Source: Rhizobium leucaenae USDA 9039 (GTDB lineage Bacteria; Pseudomonadota; Alphaproteobacteria; Rhizobiales; Rhizobiaceae). From it: a stretch of DNA of 64,000 bases. The stretch's first letter is position 1, and every line of letters begins with the position of its first letter. Below are positions 39,783 through 49,704 of the stretch, in pieces. The stretch spans positions 348,494 to 412,493 of the forward strand of contig NZ_AUFB01000004.1 in assembly GCF_000426285.1 (NCBI RefSeq), given 5' to 3'. The notes beneath the pieces are model-generated. The model searched no databases. It was not told the origin of the DNA and saw only the letters and a program-made list of their open reading frames with translations. Made by a program: the position numbers and the translations under genes.

Positions 39783-40919
39783 CTAGCGCTTACCTGCGCC
39801 AGAGGGCATCTGACTGTGCAGTCGTTTATAGAGCGCCGCATAGGCATTACCCATCCGCTCTGCGGTAAAGCACTCTTCGTATCGCAAGCGCGCCGCTTTG
39901 CCCAAGGACGCTGCCGTTTCACGATCGGCCACAAGACGCCCCATTGCTTCCGCAAGCGCTCTTGGGTCGTTCGGCTGCACGACATAGCCTGTTTTGCCGT
40001 TCTGGTTCACGAAACTGGTGCCCGTGCCGATTTCGCAGGAAATCATCGGTTTGCCGAACATCGCGGCTTCGACGAGCGAAAGGCCGAATGCTTCCGAGCG
40101 GAGATTGGAAGGGAATACGAACCCCGTGCAGAGTTCAAGAAGGGCAGCCTTATCCGCATCCGGCAGTGCGCCGAGAAAGGCGACGTTTCCGAGGCCGTGC
40201 TGCTGCGCATATTGCTTCAACGATGCTTCCATCGGACCTTCGCCGACGATGACAATATCGCTGGCCGTCTGTCGCGCAGCCTCAAGAAGGATGTGAACGC
40301 CCTTGTAATAGCGCAGCACGCCGACGAAGAGGAAAAACGGTTTGGGAAACCGCGCGCGCCAACGCGCTCTGTCCTCTTCTTTCGCCTTTCGATAATCCGC
40401 CTCGTCCAAACCGAGCGGCACGACGGCAGTCTTGTCCTTGTAGCGCTGCAAGACCTCGCTGGTCGCCAGGTAGTTCGGCGACGTCGCAACGATACTGTCG
40501 ACGCCCGCAAGAAAGCGATGCATGACAGGCCCATAGAGCTTCAGCAGAAATTTCTGCTTCACGATGTCGGAATGGTAGGTCACGATCGTCGGCTTGCCGG
40601 GCGGGGCGGCAAGATGGACGATATCCATCATCGGCCACGGAAAATGGTAGTGGACGATGTCGGCCTTCCGGCTCAGCTCCCGAAAGCGTCCGAATGCTTC
40701 GCGCGAAAAGCCGGTGGAGGCAAACTCAAAATCGAGCTTTGCCTTGTGAGCCATATGGCCGTCGAATTCGACGGCGCCTTTTTCGGGCGTTTTACTCAGC
40801 GAGAGGACGTCGGACTGTATGCCGTGTCCTGCGACACCCTTGACGATGGCATGGATCGTCCGCTCGATCCCGCCGAAAGTATCCGGCCAATATGTTTTGA
40901 AAAAATGTAGAACGCGCAT
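39783..40919 (-). CDS. Glycosyltransferase family 4 (GT-B)
   Basis: 378-aa GT-B transferase, N-terminal GGIERTIHAIVKG loop and C-terminal donor site with EAFGLSLVEAAMFGKP (E-x7-E type). The order Rossmann (DIVHYHFPWPMMDIVHLA) then nucleotide-binding domain (FFLFVGVLRYYKGVHILLEA) is typical of GT4. ATG 40919 has AGGA six bases upstream and is preferred over an earlier ATG (40964). Probably adds a sugar of the repeat unit; donor unknown. It is the last leftward gene after rmlC. Confidence 0.9.
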   Translation of the reverse strand: MRVLHFFKTYWPDTFGGIERTIHAIVKGVAGHGIQSDVLSLSKTPEKGAVEFDGHMAHKAKLDFEFASTGFSREAFGRFRELSRKADIVHYHFPWPMMDIVHLAAPPGKPTIVTYHSDIVKQKFLLKLYGPVMHRFLAGVDSIVATSPNYLATSEVLQRYKDKTAVVPLGLDEADYRKAKEEDRARWRARFPKPFFLFVGVLRYYKGVHILLEAARQTASDIVIVGEGPMEASLKQYAQQHGLGNVAFLGALPDADKAALLELCTGFVFPSNLRSEAFGLSLVEAAMFGKPMISCEIGTGTSFVNQNGKTGYVVQPNDPRALAEAMGRLVADRETAASLGKAARLRYEECFTAERMGNAYAALYKRLHSQMPSGAGKR

Positions 40920-41043
40920 GTCATTCCTGTAGCGACAGAAGCTGCGCAGGTCCATAACCGGCATCGCTCGAAGAGCCGGATGTCAGGTCAATCCTTCATG
41001 CCGCAGGCGATCCGTCCTTGTGAATCCCACGACAAATGCGGGA

Positions 41044-41592
41044 TCAATCGAATATCTCGGCATCGGCTAGCAGCGGTTGCCGTTGATCCTTGTCGGAAAA
41101 CGTCAGAGGGCCGGCAGTTTTCCAGTCGATTGCCAGCGTCGGATCGTCCCAACGAATCCCGCGGTCGCTTTCCGGCGCATAATAGTCGGTGGTCTTGTAA
41201 AGAAATTCGACGCGGTCGCTCAGCGTCAGGAATCCGTGCGCAAACCCTTCCGGAATCCAAAGCTGGCGCTTGTTCGCCTCCGACAGAAGGACGCCGACCC
41301 ACTGGCCGAAGGTCGGCGAAGACCGCCTGATGTCGACGGCGACGTCGTAGACCTCTCCGATAACGACCCGGACGAGCTTGGCCTGCGCGCGCGGCGGCAA
41401 TTGATAATGCAGGCCGCGCAGGACGCCCTTCCCGGACCGGCTGTGATTGTCCTGCACGAATGTCGGACTTAGTCCGGTCGCCGCTTCGAATTTGATTTGG
41501 CTGAAGCTCTCGAAGAAAAAACCGCGATCATCGGCAAACACCGCGGGTTCGATGATCTTGACGTCCGGTATGGCGGTATCGATGGCTTTCAT
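41044..41592 (-). CDS. rmlC: dTDP-4-dehydrorhamnose 3,5-epimerase
   Basis: Cupin enzyme (182 aa) of dTDP-L-rhamnose synthesis. VFADDRGFFFESF, DNHSRSGKGVLRGLHYQLPP (catalytic His in HYQ) and IPEGFAHGFLTLSD are the family landmarks. ATG 41592 has AGGAAAG upstream; an ATG six codons earlier exists. Fourth gene of rmlBDAC. Confidence 0.95.
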   Translation of the reverse strand: MKAIDTAIPDVKIIEPAVFADDRGFFFESFSQIKFEAATGLSPTFVQDNHSRSGKGVLRGLHYQLPPRAQAKLVRVVIGEVYDVAVDIRRSSPTFGQWVGVLLSEANKRQLWIPEGFAHGFLTLSDRVEFLYKTTDYYAPESDRGIRWDDPTLAIDWKTAGPLTFSDKDQRQPLLADAEIFD

Positions 41593-41659
41593 CTGTCTTT
41601 CCTGCTTCACTCAAGCCGTGCCAAAGCGGCCAGCGGGGCGCAACATACCAGGCGCGCGG

Positions 41660-42547
41660 CTAAAATACTCGCTCCCGCAGAATTCCAAGAAGATACTGCC
41701 CATAGGAGTTCTTCTTCAACGGATCAGCCAGGGCCTCGACCTGGGAGGCGTCGATCCACTGGCTGCGATAGGCGATTTCTTCGGGGCAGGCGACCTTCAG
41801 GCCCTGCCGGCTTTCGATGGTGGCGATGTAATGGCTCGCCTCCAGCATCGATTCATGCGTGCCGGTGTCGAGCCAGGCATAGCCGCGACCCATCGTCTGG
41901 ACATCAAGCTGCCCTGCCTTAAGGTAATGCGCGTTGACATCGGTTATTTCCAGTTCACCGCGCGGCGAGGGACGTATGGATTTCGCCACATCGACGACAT
42001 CGGCATCGTAGAAATAGAGACCGGTAACGGCATAGTTGCTCTTGGGATTTTTCGGCTTTTCTTCGAGGCTGATCGCGCGTCCCAAGGAATCGAACTCGAC
42101 CACGCCGTAACGGTGCGGATCCTGCACATGGTAGGCAAAAACCGTGGCGCCGCCCTGTTTGTCGTTCGCCTGATGAAGAAGCTTGGTGAAATCGTGCCCG
42201 TAAAAGATGTTGTCTCCGAGTACCAGGGCGGAGGGAGCACCATCGAGAAACGCCTCGCCGATGAGAAAGGCCTGCGCAAGACCATCGGGACTTGGCTGAA
42301 CCGCGTAGTTAAGCTTGATGCCCCACTGGCTTCCGTCTCTCAACAACTGCTCGAAGCGGGGCGTGTCCTGCGGCGTCGAAATGATCAGGATTTCGCGAAT
42401 ACCGGCCAACATCAAAGTCGTCAGCGGATAGTAGATCATCGGCTTATCGTAGATCGGCAGGAGCTGCTTGCTGAGGGCCAGGGTCGCTGGGTATAGGCGC
42501 GTTCCGGATCCGCCTGCGAGTATGATGCCTTTACGTGCTTTATTCAT
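41660..42547 (-). CDS. rmlA: Glucose-1-phosphate thymidylyltransferase
   Basis: First enzyme of dTDP-rhamnose synthesis (295 aa): glucose-1-phosphate + dTTP gives dTDP-glucose. Motifs [13 protein letters not shown] near the start, [29 protein letters not shown] and [10 protein letters not shown] are intact. Start ATG 42547 (MNKARKG); the frame stays open upstream but that stretch is not protein-like. No marked ribosome site. Third in the operon, 77 bases after rmlD. Confidence 0.96.
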   Translation of the reverse strand: MNKARKGIILAGGSGTRLYPATLALSKQLLPIYDKPMIYYPLTTLMLAGIREILIISTPQDTPRFEQLLRDGSQWGIKLNYAVQPSPDGLAQAFLIGEAFLDGAPSALVLGDNIFYGHDFTKLLHQANDKQGGATVFAYHVQDPHRYGVVEFDSLGRAISLEEKPKNPKSNYAVTGLYFYDADVVDVAKSIRPSPRGELEITDVNAHYLKAGQLDVQTMGRGYAWLDTGTHESMLEASHYIATIESRQGLKVACPEEIAYRSQWIDASQVEALADPLKKNSYGQYLLGILRERVF

Positions 42548-42624
42548 TGTAGAAACGTCTCGACTCAAATTCCTTTGCAGCCCAATCGGAAACGCTGCAA
42601 CCAGTTTCAAAACTTCGTGCCTTT

Positions 42625-43524
42625 TCAACGTGAGGCAGGCGAAAGCCTTTCGATCACCTCCGTCACGCCCTCTTGCCAAGCCGGAAGGCGCAACCCAAAA
42701 CAATCCGTCAATTTCGTGCAGTCCAACCTGGAATTTTGCGGCCGCTTCGCCGGCGTCGGATATTCCGCGGTCGAAATCGCCTTCAAAGCATCGAGCGTCA
42801 GAGCAAGATTGAAGTTTTTCGCGGATGCTTCGCGCACGATATGCGCGGCATAGCCATGCCACGACGTAGTGCCCTCAGCGCTCAGGTGATAGGTGCCCGA
42901 CACGTCAGGCGCATTCGGGCCGCCGACGACCTCGACGATCCTGCGCGTGACATCGGCAATCAGCGCCGCCGAAGTCGGCGCGCCGATCTGGTCGGCAACG
43001 ACGTTCAACGCGCTGCGCTCCTGCGCAAGACGCAGGATGGTCTTGAGGAAGTTGTTGCCGTGATGGCCGTAAACCCAGTTCGTCCGCAAGATGACGTGAG
43101 GTGCGCCGGCGGAGCGAACCGCCTCTTCGCCCAGCCACTTGCTTTCGCCATAGACCGACTGCGGATTGACCGGATCGCTCTCCACATAGGGATCCTCTTT
43201 CATGCCGTCGAAGACGTAATCGGTCGAATAGTGCACGAGAAAGGCGCCGTTGTCGGCGGCCCAGCGCGCCAGCAGTCCAGGTGCCGTGGCATTGACCGCC
43301 ATCGCCTGCTCTTTTTCGCTCTCGGCACGATCGACGGCCGTATAAGCGGCCGGATTGACGATGATCCCCGGTCGATGTTCCCTCAGCACCGAAAGAATGC
43401 TCGCCTCATCGGACAGGTCCATCTCCGCGCGCGTCATCGCGACTATTTTGCCGAGGGGCGCCAGAGAACGCTGCAATTCGAAGCCGACCTGCCCGTTAAC
43501 GCCGGTGATCAGAAGAGCGCTCAC
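42625..43524 (-). CDS. rmlD: dTDP-4-dehydrorhamnose reductase
   Basis: Last enzyme of dTDP-L-rhamnose synthesis (299 aa, SDR). N-terminal [11 protein letters not shown], catalytic YGESKWLGE and [10 protein letters not shown]. It overlaps rmlB by four bases (ATGA), so the two are translationally coupled. Confidence 0.95.
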   Translation of the reverse strand: MSALLITGVNGQVGFELQRSLAPLGKIVAMTRAEMDLSDEASILSVLREHRPGIIVNPAAYTAVDRAESEKEQAMAVNATAPGLLARWAADNGAFLVHYSTDYVFDGMKEDPYVESDPVNPQSVYGESKWLGEEAVRSAGAPHVILRTNWVYGHHGNNFLKTILRLAQERSALNVVADQIGAPTSAALIADVTRRIVEVVGGPNAPDVSGTYHLSAEGTTSWHGYAAHIVREASAKNFNLALTLDALKAISTAEYPTPAKRPQNSRLDCTKLTDCFGLRLPAWQEGVTEVIERLSPASR

Positions 43525-44588
43525 GCCTGAACCTCATACTGCTTGCCGACCCATTCACGATAGGCGCCGCTGGTGACGTTCCCCACCCAATCCTGATTGG
43601 CGAGATACCATTCGATCGTCTTGCGAATACCAGTCTCGAACGTCTCTTCAGGCTTCCAGCCGAGTTCCCGTTCGAGCTTGCGGGCGTCGATCGCATAGCG
43701 GCGATCATGACCGGGCCTGTCCTTCACGAAGGCGATCTGCTCCTTGTAGCGGCTGCCATCAGCCTTAGGCCGCAGCTCGTCGAGGATGCTGCAGATCGTA
43801 TGCACGACGTCGAGATTGGGCTTCTCGTTCCAGCCGCCGACATTGTAGGTCTCGCCGACCTTGCCGGATTGAAGCACGCGGCGAATGGCGCTGCAGTGAT
43901 CCCTGACATAGAGCCAATCGCGAACCTGTTGACCATCGCCGTAGATGGGAAGGCTCTTGCCCGCCAGGGCGTTCAAGATCACCAGAGGGATCAGCTTCTC
44001 CGGAAAATGGTAGGGGCCGTAATTATTACTGCAATTCGTCGTCAGTACCGGCAGGCCATAGGTATGATGCCAGGCCCGCACCAGATGATCAGACGCAGCC
44101 TTGCTCGCGGAATAGGGGCTGTTCGGCTCGTAGCGATTGAGCTCGGTGAACGGCGCATCATCCTTCGAAAGCGTGCCGTAGACCTCATCGGTCGAGACAT
44201 GCAGAAAGCGAAACGCCTGCTTCTCGTCGCCCGGCAGGCCGACCCAATAGCCACGGACCGCCTCGAGCAAATTGAACGCGCCGACGACATTCGTCTGAAT
44301 GAATTCGCCGGGCCCATGAATGGAGCGGTCGACATGGCTCTCGGCAGCAAAGTTGATCACGGCGCGCGGCCTATACGTGGCGAGCAGGTCAGTCACCAAT
44401 TCGCGGTCACCAATGTCGCCGTGCACGAACACATGGCGATGATCGCCACTCAATTCTTTCAGCGTGCCCAAATTGCCGGCATAGGTCAGCTTGTCGAGAT
44501 TGATCACCGTTTCATCGAACTGATCGAGCCAATCGAGAACGAAATTCCCGCCGATGAACCCGGCGCCACCAGAAACCAATATCGTCAT
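43521..44588 (-). CDS. rmlB: dTDP-glucose 4,6-dehydratase
   Basis: SDR enzyme (355 aa) making dTDP-4-keto-6-deoxyglucose, second step to rhamnose. Key parts: [10 protein letters not shown] (NAD site), catalytic STDEVYG (Asp-Glu pair) and [13 protein letters not shown] (Y-x3-K). ATG 44588 (MTILVSG). The upstream frame extension is non-coding. First gene of the rmlBDAC operon; the promoter should lie in 44589-44923. Confidence 0.96.
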   Translation of the reverse strand: MTILVSGGAGFIGGNFVLDWLDQFDETVINLDKLTYAGNLGTLKELSGDHRHVFVHGDIGDRELVTDLLATYRPRAVINFAAESHVDRSIHGPGEFIQTNVVGAFNLLEAVRGYWVGLPGDEKQAFRFLHVSTDEVYGTLSKDDAPFTELNRYEPNSPYSASKAASDHLVRAWHHTYGLPVLTTNCSNNYGPYHFPEKLIPLVILNALAGKSLPIYGDGQQVRDWLYVRDHCSAIRRVLQSGKVGETYNVGGWNEKPNLDVVHTICSILDELRPKADGSRYKEQIAFVKDRPGHDRRYAIDARKLERELGWKPEETFETGIRKTIEWYLANQDWVGNVTSGAYREWVGKQYEVQA

Positions 44589-44923
44589 TTCGCTTTTAGT
44601 CTCATCTAAACTTTTTAATACAACTTTTAATATGGGTCGGTCGCCAGACCTATACGTCAAAAACATTGCCGATGGATGCTTGACTTCTACAACGTCCACG
44701 AACGCCTTGAAAAGCTCTTACGCGCAAATTCGCTCAAAAATTGTCTCAGCATTTGCAATTTTCGCGCTCGAAAAGGGGCTGTCGACAACGGCGAGAATCG
44801 GCCGAAGGAGACGATACACCGAAACTTTGCCCAAACTTCTTTTGCGGCTGTTACCGAACACCGGTGTGAACGCGGACAGCATATGTCTATGACAGGAAGG
44901 TCTGTGGATTGGAAAGCTTAGAT
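44589..44923 (-). promoter_or_regulatory. Region upstream of rmlB
   Basis: 335 bases without a gene between rmlB and tRNA-Gln. The part next to rmlB is AT-rich (44605-44670) and must contain its promoter. No clear operator or terminator is seen. Confidence 0.5.
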
Positions 44924-44997
44924 TGGCTGGGAAACCTGGATTCGAACCAAGATTAACGGAGTCAGAGTCCGCTGTTCTACCATTGAACTATTTCCCA
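44924..44997 (-). tRNA. tRNA-Gln (anticodon CTG)
   Basis: Complete cloverleaf on the minus strand: acceptor TGGGAAA/TTTCCCA, D-arm GTTC-GAAC, anticodon stem GCGGA/TCCGT with loop CTCTGAC (anticodon CTG, codon CAG), T-arm with TTCGAAT. Discriminator G and encoded CCA are present (74 nt). Confidence 0.97.
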
Positions 44998-45220
44998 ACA
45001 GCCGCCGGACGATAAACGCCCCCGCGGGGAAAGCAGCGCCTCTATAATGGAATTCGCCGCGGATGCAAACACTTTAACGCCCACGAATGCGATTTTTTGA
45101 GCAAGGCACCGCCAACAAACAAGATAGTCTCCGACCAGCCGCATTTCCAGCCAATATCAATCCAGCGCCTGGGCTTACGACTGCCGGGCCGCCATCCATG
45201 GCTTGCAGCGCGGTAATCCA

Positions 45221-45856
45221 TCACCAGCGCAGCACCCGTTTGCCAATGACATATCCGACCGCCGTCACGAGGGCGATGGCAATCGGGTACCAGAGCAGGA
45301 CGAAGAGCGGGCTGTCGTCGGTACAATTGGAAGCATAGAAGGTGGCGGCTATGCCGCTCGCCGCAAGCCCGGCGACGGCGCCGGCAGCGCCCGGATTTTC
45401 CGGCGCTCCTTGGCGCAGCGCAAAGAGGAAACAGGCAAGCGGCCCGATTGACAGCAGCGGAATGAATGTCAGGCAGAAGCGGGCATTGTGCCCGATCATG
45501 CGTGCGCCCCAGCTATCGGGCGGCATGACCATCATCTCGGCCGTGGCCGCGGCGGCCAGCAATAGCGGCGCAGCAAAAAGCGTCCAGCCCCAGGGGCGAA
45601 GCGACACGCCGGGGCGGCCGATGCGGAAGACGACGGCGCCGGCGGTAACGGCGAGGGCGAGCGTGACGACGAATTTGAACAGGAAGCGCACCGTTTCCGT
45701 GGCACTGCCGATATCGGCGCGAAAACCGATCGCCGCGAAGAAGATGGTGCCGCTGATGAGGATGCCACCGATGACGGCCAGCGTCAGCGCCTGCCCGATC
45801 CGCGTGCGGACCGGCGCATCCTGCGCCAGAAGATTGATGAGATCATCGGTTTTCAC
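45221..45856 (-). CDS. nrsF: NrsF-type anti-sigma factor (DUF1109)
   Basis: Inner-membrane protein (211 aa) with six hydrophobic segments (for example LAVIGGILISGTIFFAAIGF) after a short cytoplasmic N terminus (VKTDDLINLLAQDAPVRTR), the layout of the DUF1109/NrsF family. In Caulobacter NrsF binds and silences SigF until metal or oxidative stress. Cysteines (SNCTDDSP and RFCLT) sit in predicted loops and would be the sensors. GTG 45856 with GGAG eight bases earlier overlaps the sigma gene's end by 14 bases, so the pair is coupled. Confidence 0.88.
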   Translation of the reverse strand: MKTDDLINLLAQDAPVRTRIGQALTLAVIGGILISGTIFFAAIGFRADIGSATETVRFLFKFVVTLALAVTAGAVVFRIGRPGVSLRPWGWTLFAAPLLLAAAATAEMMVMPPDSWGARMIGHNARFCLTFIPLLSIGPLACFLFALRQGAPENPGAAGAVAGLAASGIAATFYASNCTDDSPLFVLLWYPIAIALVTAVGYVIGKRVLRW

Positions 45857-46409
45857 TGGTTTCGCTCCGATATAAGGCGGCAAGCGCCTTCAATGCGCGA
45901 TGCAGGGCGACGCGCACCGCACCCTCCGTCATCTTCAGCCGGTTGGCGGTCTCGCGCACACTGGCTCCCTCGACGGAAATCGAGCGTACGATAGTGCGCT
46001 GCGGATCTTTCAACTGCTCCAACATATGATTGACATCAAGTCGATCCAGGGCGTCCGTCTGCTCTTCCGCTTCCAAAATATCGATGACATCGTCGATCGG
46101 CACGCTGATATGCCGCCCGCGCCGCCTCAGGCTGTCGATCAGCTTGTTGCGCACGATGGTCGATATCCATGGGCCGACGGGACGCGAGATATCCCACGTT
46201 CCACGCTTGAGATGAATCGTCAGCAATACTTCCTGGACCACGTCCTCGGCCTCGCTTGCCGGCGCGCCGAACTGATCGCAACGCCGGCGCGCCATTGCGC
46301 GCAGATAGGGAGTGACAGTGGACAGGAAGCGATGATAGGCCTGCGCATCGCCCTCGACGGCGGCCCGCATCCAGACTGCCCATTCCTCTTCGCGCGCCGA
46401 ATACTTCAT
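45843..46409 (-). CDS. sigF: ECF RNA polymerase sigma factor, SigF-like
   Basis: 188-aa sigma-70 of the ECF group: region 2 (AYHRFLSTVTPYLRAMARRR, EAEDVVQEVLLTIHLKR) and region 4 (RTIVRSISVEGASVRETANRL, MTEGAVRVALHRALKAL) only. The overlapping NrsF gene and the DUF2282 gene on the other side match the alphaproteobacterial SigF pathway for copper, chromium and cadmium stress. Possible own promoter, GGTAAC near 46445-46450 on the minus strand, is suggestive only. Confidence 0.9.
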   Translation of the reverse strand: MKYSAREEEWAVWMRAAVEGDAQAYHRFLSTVTPYLRAMARRRCDQFGAPASEAEDVVQEVLLTIHLKRGTWDISRPVGPWISTIVRNKLIDSLRRRGRHISVPIDDVIDILEAEEQTDALDRLDVNHMLEQLKDPQRTIVRSISVEGASVRETANRLKMTEGAVRVALHRALKALAALYRSETSENR

Positions 46410-46795
46410 TCGGCATCTCCTTCTACGCGCGGTCGCAGGCTTTTGTTACCGGCAATGGCCATTCTTTTGCAAAACCTTGCCTCAATCGGATTTTAGCCAA
46501 GACAGATGCGCCGAAGATTGGGCATCGTCAGGTGATTCGATCACTATCAGGCATGAAAGAGTGCAGCTTGGAAAGGCCGCCATTCTGCCATCGGTCAAGC
46601 ATTGCCCCTTCGGCCACAGGGATCTTGCCCGTTGCTCCCCTTGTCCCACAGAACAGACCCTTGTTATCGCCCTCGGTATACATGGAGCGAATTGAATAAT
46701 ACACTGCCCTCGCAGGAGCTTGCGTAGCACAAGATATCGTCATGGGGTCCGAGTGCAATTGAACGACGGCTCAGGCTCGTTAGGGATACAAGCTT
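46410..46795. promoter_or_regulatory. Divergent region sigF / DUF2282
   Basis: 386 bases with no supported gene between the leftward sigma gene and the rightward DUF2282 gene; must hold both promoters. On the minus strand a GGTAAC (46445-46450) resembles an ECF -35 element of sigF. I could not find an equally good site in front of the DUF2282 gene. Confidence 0.45.
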
Positions 46796-47086
46796 ATGAA
46801 AGACAGCGTCGTCACTGTGGCTGTTGCCGGCATGCTGGTATCTGCGGTCGCATCCCTTATCGCGGCTCCGGCCGCAGTAGCCGACGGCAAGGCCAAGGAA
46901 AAATGCTACGGCGTGGCCCTCAAAGGTCAGAACGATTGCGCCGCCGGTGCGGGCACCACCTGCGCCGGCACCTCGACGATCGACTACCAACAGAATTCCT
47001 GGAAGCTCGTCCCCGCCGGAACCTGCGAAACGATCAAGACGCCGAACGGCCATGGCAGCCTGGCAGAGGGACCGGCGCCTGTCTGA
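46796..47086 (+). CDS. DUF2282 protein, bufferin-like (BufA1 class) precursor
   Basis: 96-aa protein with an N-terminal signal-like helix ([20 protein letters not shown]) and a mature half with four cysteines (37, 48, 56, 77) in the DUF2282 pattern [17 protein letters not shown]...TCAGTS...GTCE. In Caulobacter, DUF2282 genes belong to the SigF regulon and encode bufferins, RiPP-like copper-protective peptides matured by a DUF692/DUF2063 enzyme pair. Those enzyme genes are not found beside it in this window; instead PhyH follows on the other strand. Start ATG 46796. Confidence 0.85.
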   Translation: MKDSVVTVAVAGMLVSAVASLIAAPAAVADGKAKEKCYGVALKGQNDCAAGAGTTCAGTSTIDYQQNSWKLVPAGTCETIKTPNGHGSLAEGPAPV

Positions 47087-47141
47087 TTGGAGCCGACCGT
47101 TGGGAGCCAGGATGTCCGGGCAGGGGTTTACAGACCATCAT

Positions 47142-48098
47142 CTACCGCAGAACCGGCTCACCATGGAATCGGCGGCGAGACGGCTTTGAAACGCCGAAGC
47201 CGACTTCCATCATCAACCGCGGCTTTTGCATTGGCACGGTGCCCATGTGGAAACCGAAGGGATCTTCGACGAAACCGAAACCGGCTTTGCCGGTCAGCGT
47301 GGCGGCGCTTTCCTCTCCGTAAAATCCAAGAACCTCCTCCGCCGGATGGCCGACCAGAAGCGTCAATTGATGCTTCACCCGCCGCCGTCTGTGGCTGCCC
47401 TTGATGAAGACATGCGGCCCGGTGCCTTCATCCACATCGACCAGATTGAAGAAAAACTTCAGCATTCGCCAGTCATCGAGGTCAAAATGATATTTGAATG
47501 AGGCACGGCTTAGATCGGCCTCGGAGGCCGATTTTGTCGGAAAGCTCCACCAGATGCGCGTGGTGATCACCTGAGCCTGTCCGCCGAGATAATGTCGGGC
47601 GACGTCCCCAAGCAGCGGATCGCGCTGAACCGCCAGGACCGCGTCGCAATCGAGCGAACGCTCGTAAAAATGCCCGCTGAGAAGAGACCGGCCGAACCGC
47701 GCCTCCGCAGCCGCATGTTCGGGCGCCAGAAACTCGAGCTTCCGGTCGAAATTGCCGAAACAGCCGGTGGTCCGGGCAAATTCGGCAATGTCCCGGTGAA
47801 TGCTCTCGGGCAGCATCAGACCGGCAAAAAGCCCATCCGTCTGCAGCGCATGGACGACACCATCGCACTCGATCCCTGAAAACATCGATGCGCCGGCCCC
47901 CGGACGCGCCACCTGCTGCCTAGTCGCGAACCAATGAAGGCGCCGAAACGGCATTGTTCGGGCCAGCAGAAACATCGGCAGCCAAGCCGGATTTTCCCGC
48001 ACATCCGTCAAGTAAGTGGGTATGCGAACAGCCATTCGCTTCAGGCGACCGCCTCGTCGGGCGATGGACTCCAAATCATCTGCCGGAGGATTGTGCAT
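47142..48098 (-). CDS. Phytanoyl-CoA dioxygenase (PhyH) family protein
   Basis: 318-aa Fe(II)/2-oxoglutarate oxygenase-like protein. Metal triad H-x-D...H is plausible in KYHFDLDDWRML and GPHVFIKGSHRRRR; a lower segment (MGTVPMQKPRLMMEVGFGVS) would bind 2-oxoglutarate. Substrate unknown; PhyH relatives hydroxylate lipids, sugars or secondary metabolites. ATG 48098 has AAAGGA seven bases upstream; the in-frame ATG at 48224 is rejected. Converges with the DUF2282 gene. Confidence 0.8.
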   Translation of the reverse strand: MHNPPADDLESIARRGGRLKRMAVRIPTYLTDVRENPAWLPMFLLARTMPFRRLHWFATRQQVARPGAGASMFSGIECDGVVHALQTDGLFAGLMLPESIHRDIAEFARTTGCFGNFDRKLEFLAPEHAAAEARFGRSLLSGHFYERSLDCDAVLAVQRDPLLGDVARHYLGGQAQVITTRIWWSFPTKSASEADLSRASFKYHFDLDDWRMLKFFFNLVDVDEGTGPHVFIKGSHRRRRVKHQLTLLVGHPAEEVLGFYGEESAATLTGKAGFGFVEDPFGFHMGTVPMQKPRLMMEVGFGVSKPSRRRFHGEPVLR

Positions 48099-48541
48099 AG
48101 GTATCCTTTCCGCCTGCGCATAAATCCATGCCAACAGGCCCAGGCTTGTTGAAAATAGTCCTTGTTTTGCGCCGTAAGACGCTTGCTGCACTGCGGCAAA
48201 TAGAAGCCCGCCAACCATGGTCAAGAGCCTGAAGGGGCAGATTTCCGCTTGTTTGACGAAAATCCACGAGACAATCGCCTTCCGATTTTACAAGTATTTT
48301 CAAAGGCCCACGGGTGGTTGTCCAATATTGCCGATATGTTTCTGACGATGAATGAATGTACTGGTCATTCGCTCCGCCGACGCACTTCTGGCACAATTTA
48401 TTTGCCATTGCTTAGGATAACATCGCTAGGAAGCATTTGCAGCGAACGAGTGACCGGCCGAGACTGAGGCAAAACCGGAACAGTTTTGTCAAAGCCAATC
48501 GCGCCGCCAATCTACAGTCACAATCCTGTTCCGATCATCGG
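48099..48541. other. Gene-free stretch upstream of the PhyH gene
   Basis: About 440 bases with no convincing gene. The right end leads into the palindromic repeat at 48542. Probably holds the PhyH promoter; no strong element seen. Confidence 0.45.
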
Positions 48542-48655
48542 CTAGAGCATCCCGCTTGCAGGTGGAATCACCAGAAAGCGCATAAGATGCTCTAGATTCA
48601 AAAGACTAGAGCGACCTTTGCGCGTTCAGATGAACGCGCGGCGCTCTAGACGAAC
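48542..48655. repeat. Palindromic intergenic repeat, copy A
   Basis: About 114 bp with two stem-loops. First: CTAGAGCAT (48542-48550) with ATGCTCTAG. Second: CTAGAGCG (around 48606) with CGCTCTAG (around 48642), enclosing CGCGTTCA-GA-TGAACGCG. Copy B at 50467-50577 aligns along its length with many substitutions. Looks like a rhizobial dispersed repeat rather than an operator. Confidence 0.75.
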
Positions 48656-48679
48656 GAGCAATTGCGAAAGAGGGCTCAT

Positions 48680-49588
48680 ATGACAGAGACAGATCCCGCG
48701 GAAGGTATAGTCGATTTTGACGCGGGCGAAGGCGAAGCAGCGACCGTGGAGATGAACGACTATACGAAAAGTCTCGCCCAGGCGAAGGCCAAGTCGGTCA
48801 AACTCGTCGACGCCATTACCGGCGCAACGCTCAAGAAGAAGGATGCGGTGCATTTCGATGACCTGCGCCCCTCGCTTGCGGAATTCGTACGCCATAGACA
48901 TCCCGACATCCGCTCCGACGACTATATCAGCCGCAAGGCGATGGACGACTATCGCGCCCAATATATCGCCGAACTGCTGGTAGACGAGCGCGGCGAACTT
49001 TCGAACCTGGAAGACGAAGTCGTCGAAAGCCTGAAGACGCACGACACGCTCGCCGAGAACATCGAAGAGGATTACGAGGATCATCGCTCCATCGGCGACC
49101 GGATGGCGGATATGGTCGCCTCCTTTGGCGGCAGTTGGACCTTCATCATCTCGTTCTGCTTGTTCCTGACGGTGTGGATGGGCATCAACCTCGCCATGGG
49201 CGAAAACAAAGCCTTCGACGCCTATCCCTTCATCCTACTGAACCTGATCCTTTCGACGATTGCCGCCCTGCAGGCGCCGATCATCATGATGAGCCAGCGG
49301 CGACAGGAAGCAAAGGACCGGCTGCGCGCCCTTAACGACTACAAGGTCAACCTGAAGGCCGAACTGGAAATCCGCCATTTGCACGAAAAAGTCGACCATC
49401 TCCTCAATCGCCAATGGGAGCGGCTGACCGAAATCCAGCAGATCCAGATCGAGATGATGCTGGAACAAGCCAAGGCCGCCACGCGCGCCCTGAAGGTCAG
49501 CAAGGCATCGAAGGTGAAGACCAATGCCTTGAAGAACCTCTTCGGCAGCAAGCCCAAGGCCGAGGAGCCGGAGGATTCGGCGGAGTAG
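48680..49588 (+). CDS. DUF1003 membrane protein
   Basis: 302-aa protein with a long acidic N-terminal half (DYTKSLAQAKAKSVKLVDAI..., many Asp/Glu), then a DUF1003 core with two adjacent helices (WTFIISFCLFLTVWMGINLA and YPFILLNLILSTIAALQAPI) and a coiled C-terminal tail. Family role is unknown (often called cyclic nucleotide-binding or magnesium-related by loose homology, not supported here). ATG 48680 has AGAGGG nearby. Single gene. Confidence 0.85.
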   Translation: MTETDPAEGIVDFDAGEGEAATVEMNDYTKSLAQAKAKSVKLVDAITGATLKKKDAVHFDDLRPSLAEFVRHRHPDIRSDDYISRKAMDDYRAQYIAELLVDERGELSNLEDEVVESLKTHDTLAENIEEDYEDHRSIGDRMADMVASFGGSWTFIISFCLFLTVWMGINLAMGENKAFDAYPFILLNLILSTIAALQAPIIMMSQRRQEAKDRLRALNDYKVNLKAELEIRHLHEKVDHLLNRQWERLTEIQQIQIEMMLEQAKAATRALKVSKASKVKTNALKNLFGSKPKAEEPEDSAE

Positions 49589-49704
49589 GGCGATCAGCTC
49601 GGCGGGTACCGCCCATCAAGCCTGCCTCTCGGCACATGCATGTGTACTCACGGGCCGCCGCCGTCACATCGGCCTTCTCTCGAACAGAAAATGCGCCTCG
49701 TTTC

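Noticed and set aside
42548..42862. N-terminal extension of rmlA
   Set aside because: Overlaps the 3' end of rmlD in another frame; RmlA begins with MNKARKG at 42547.
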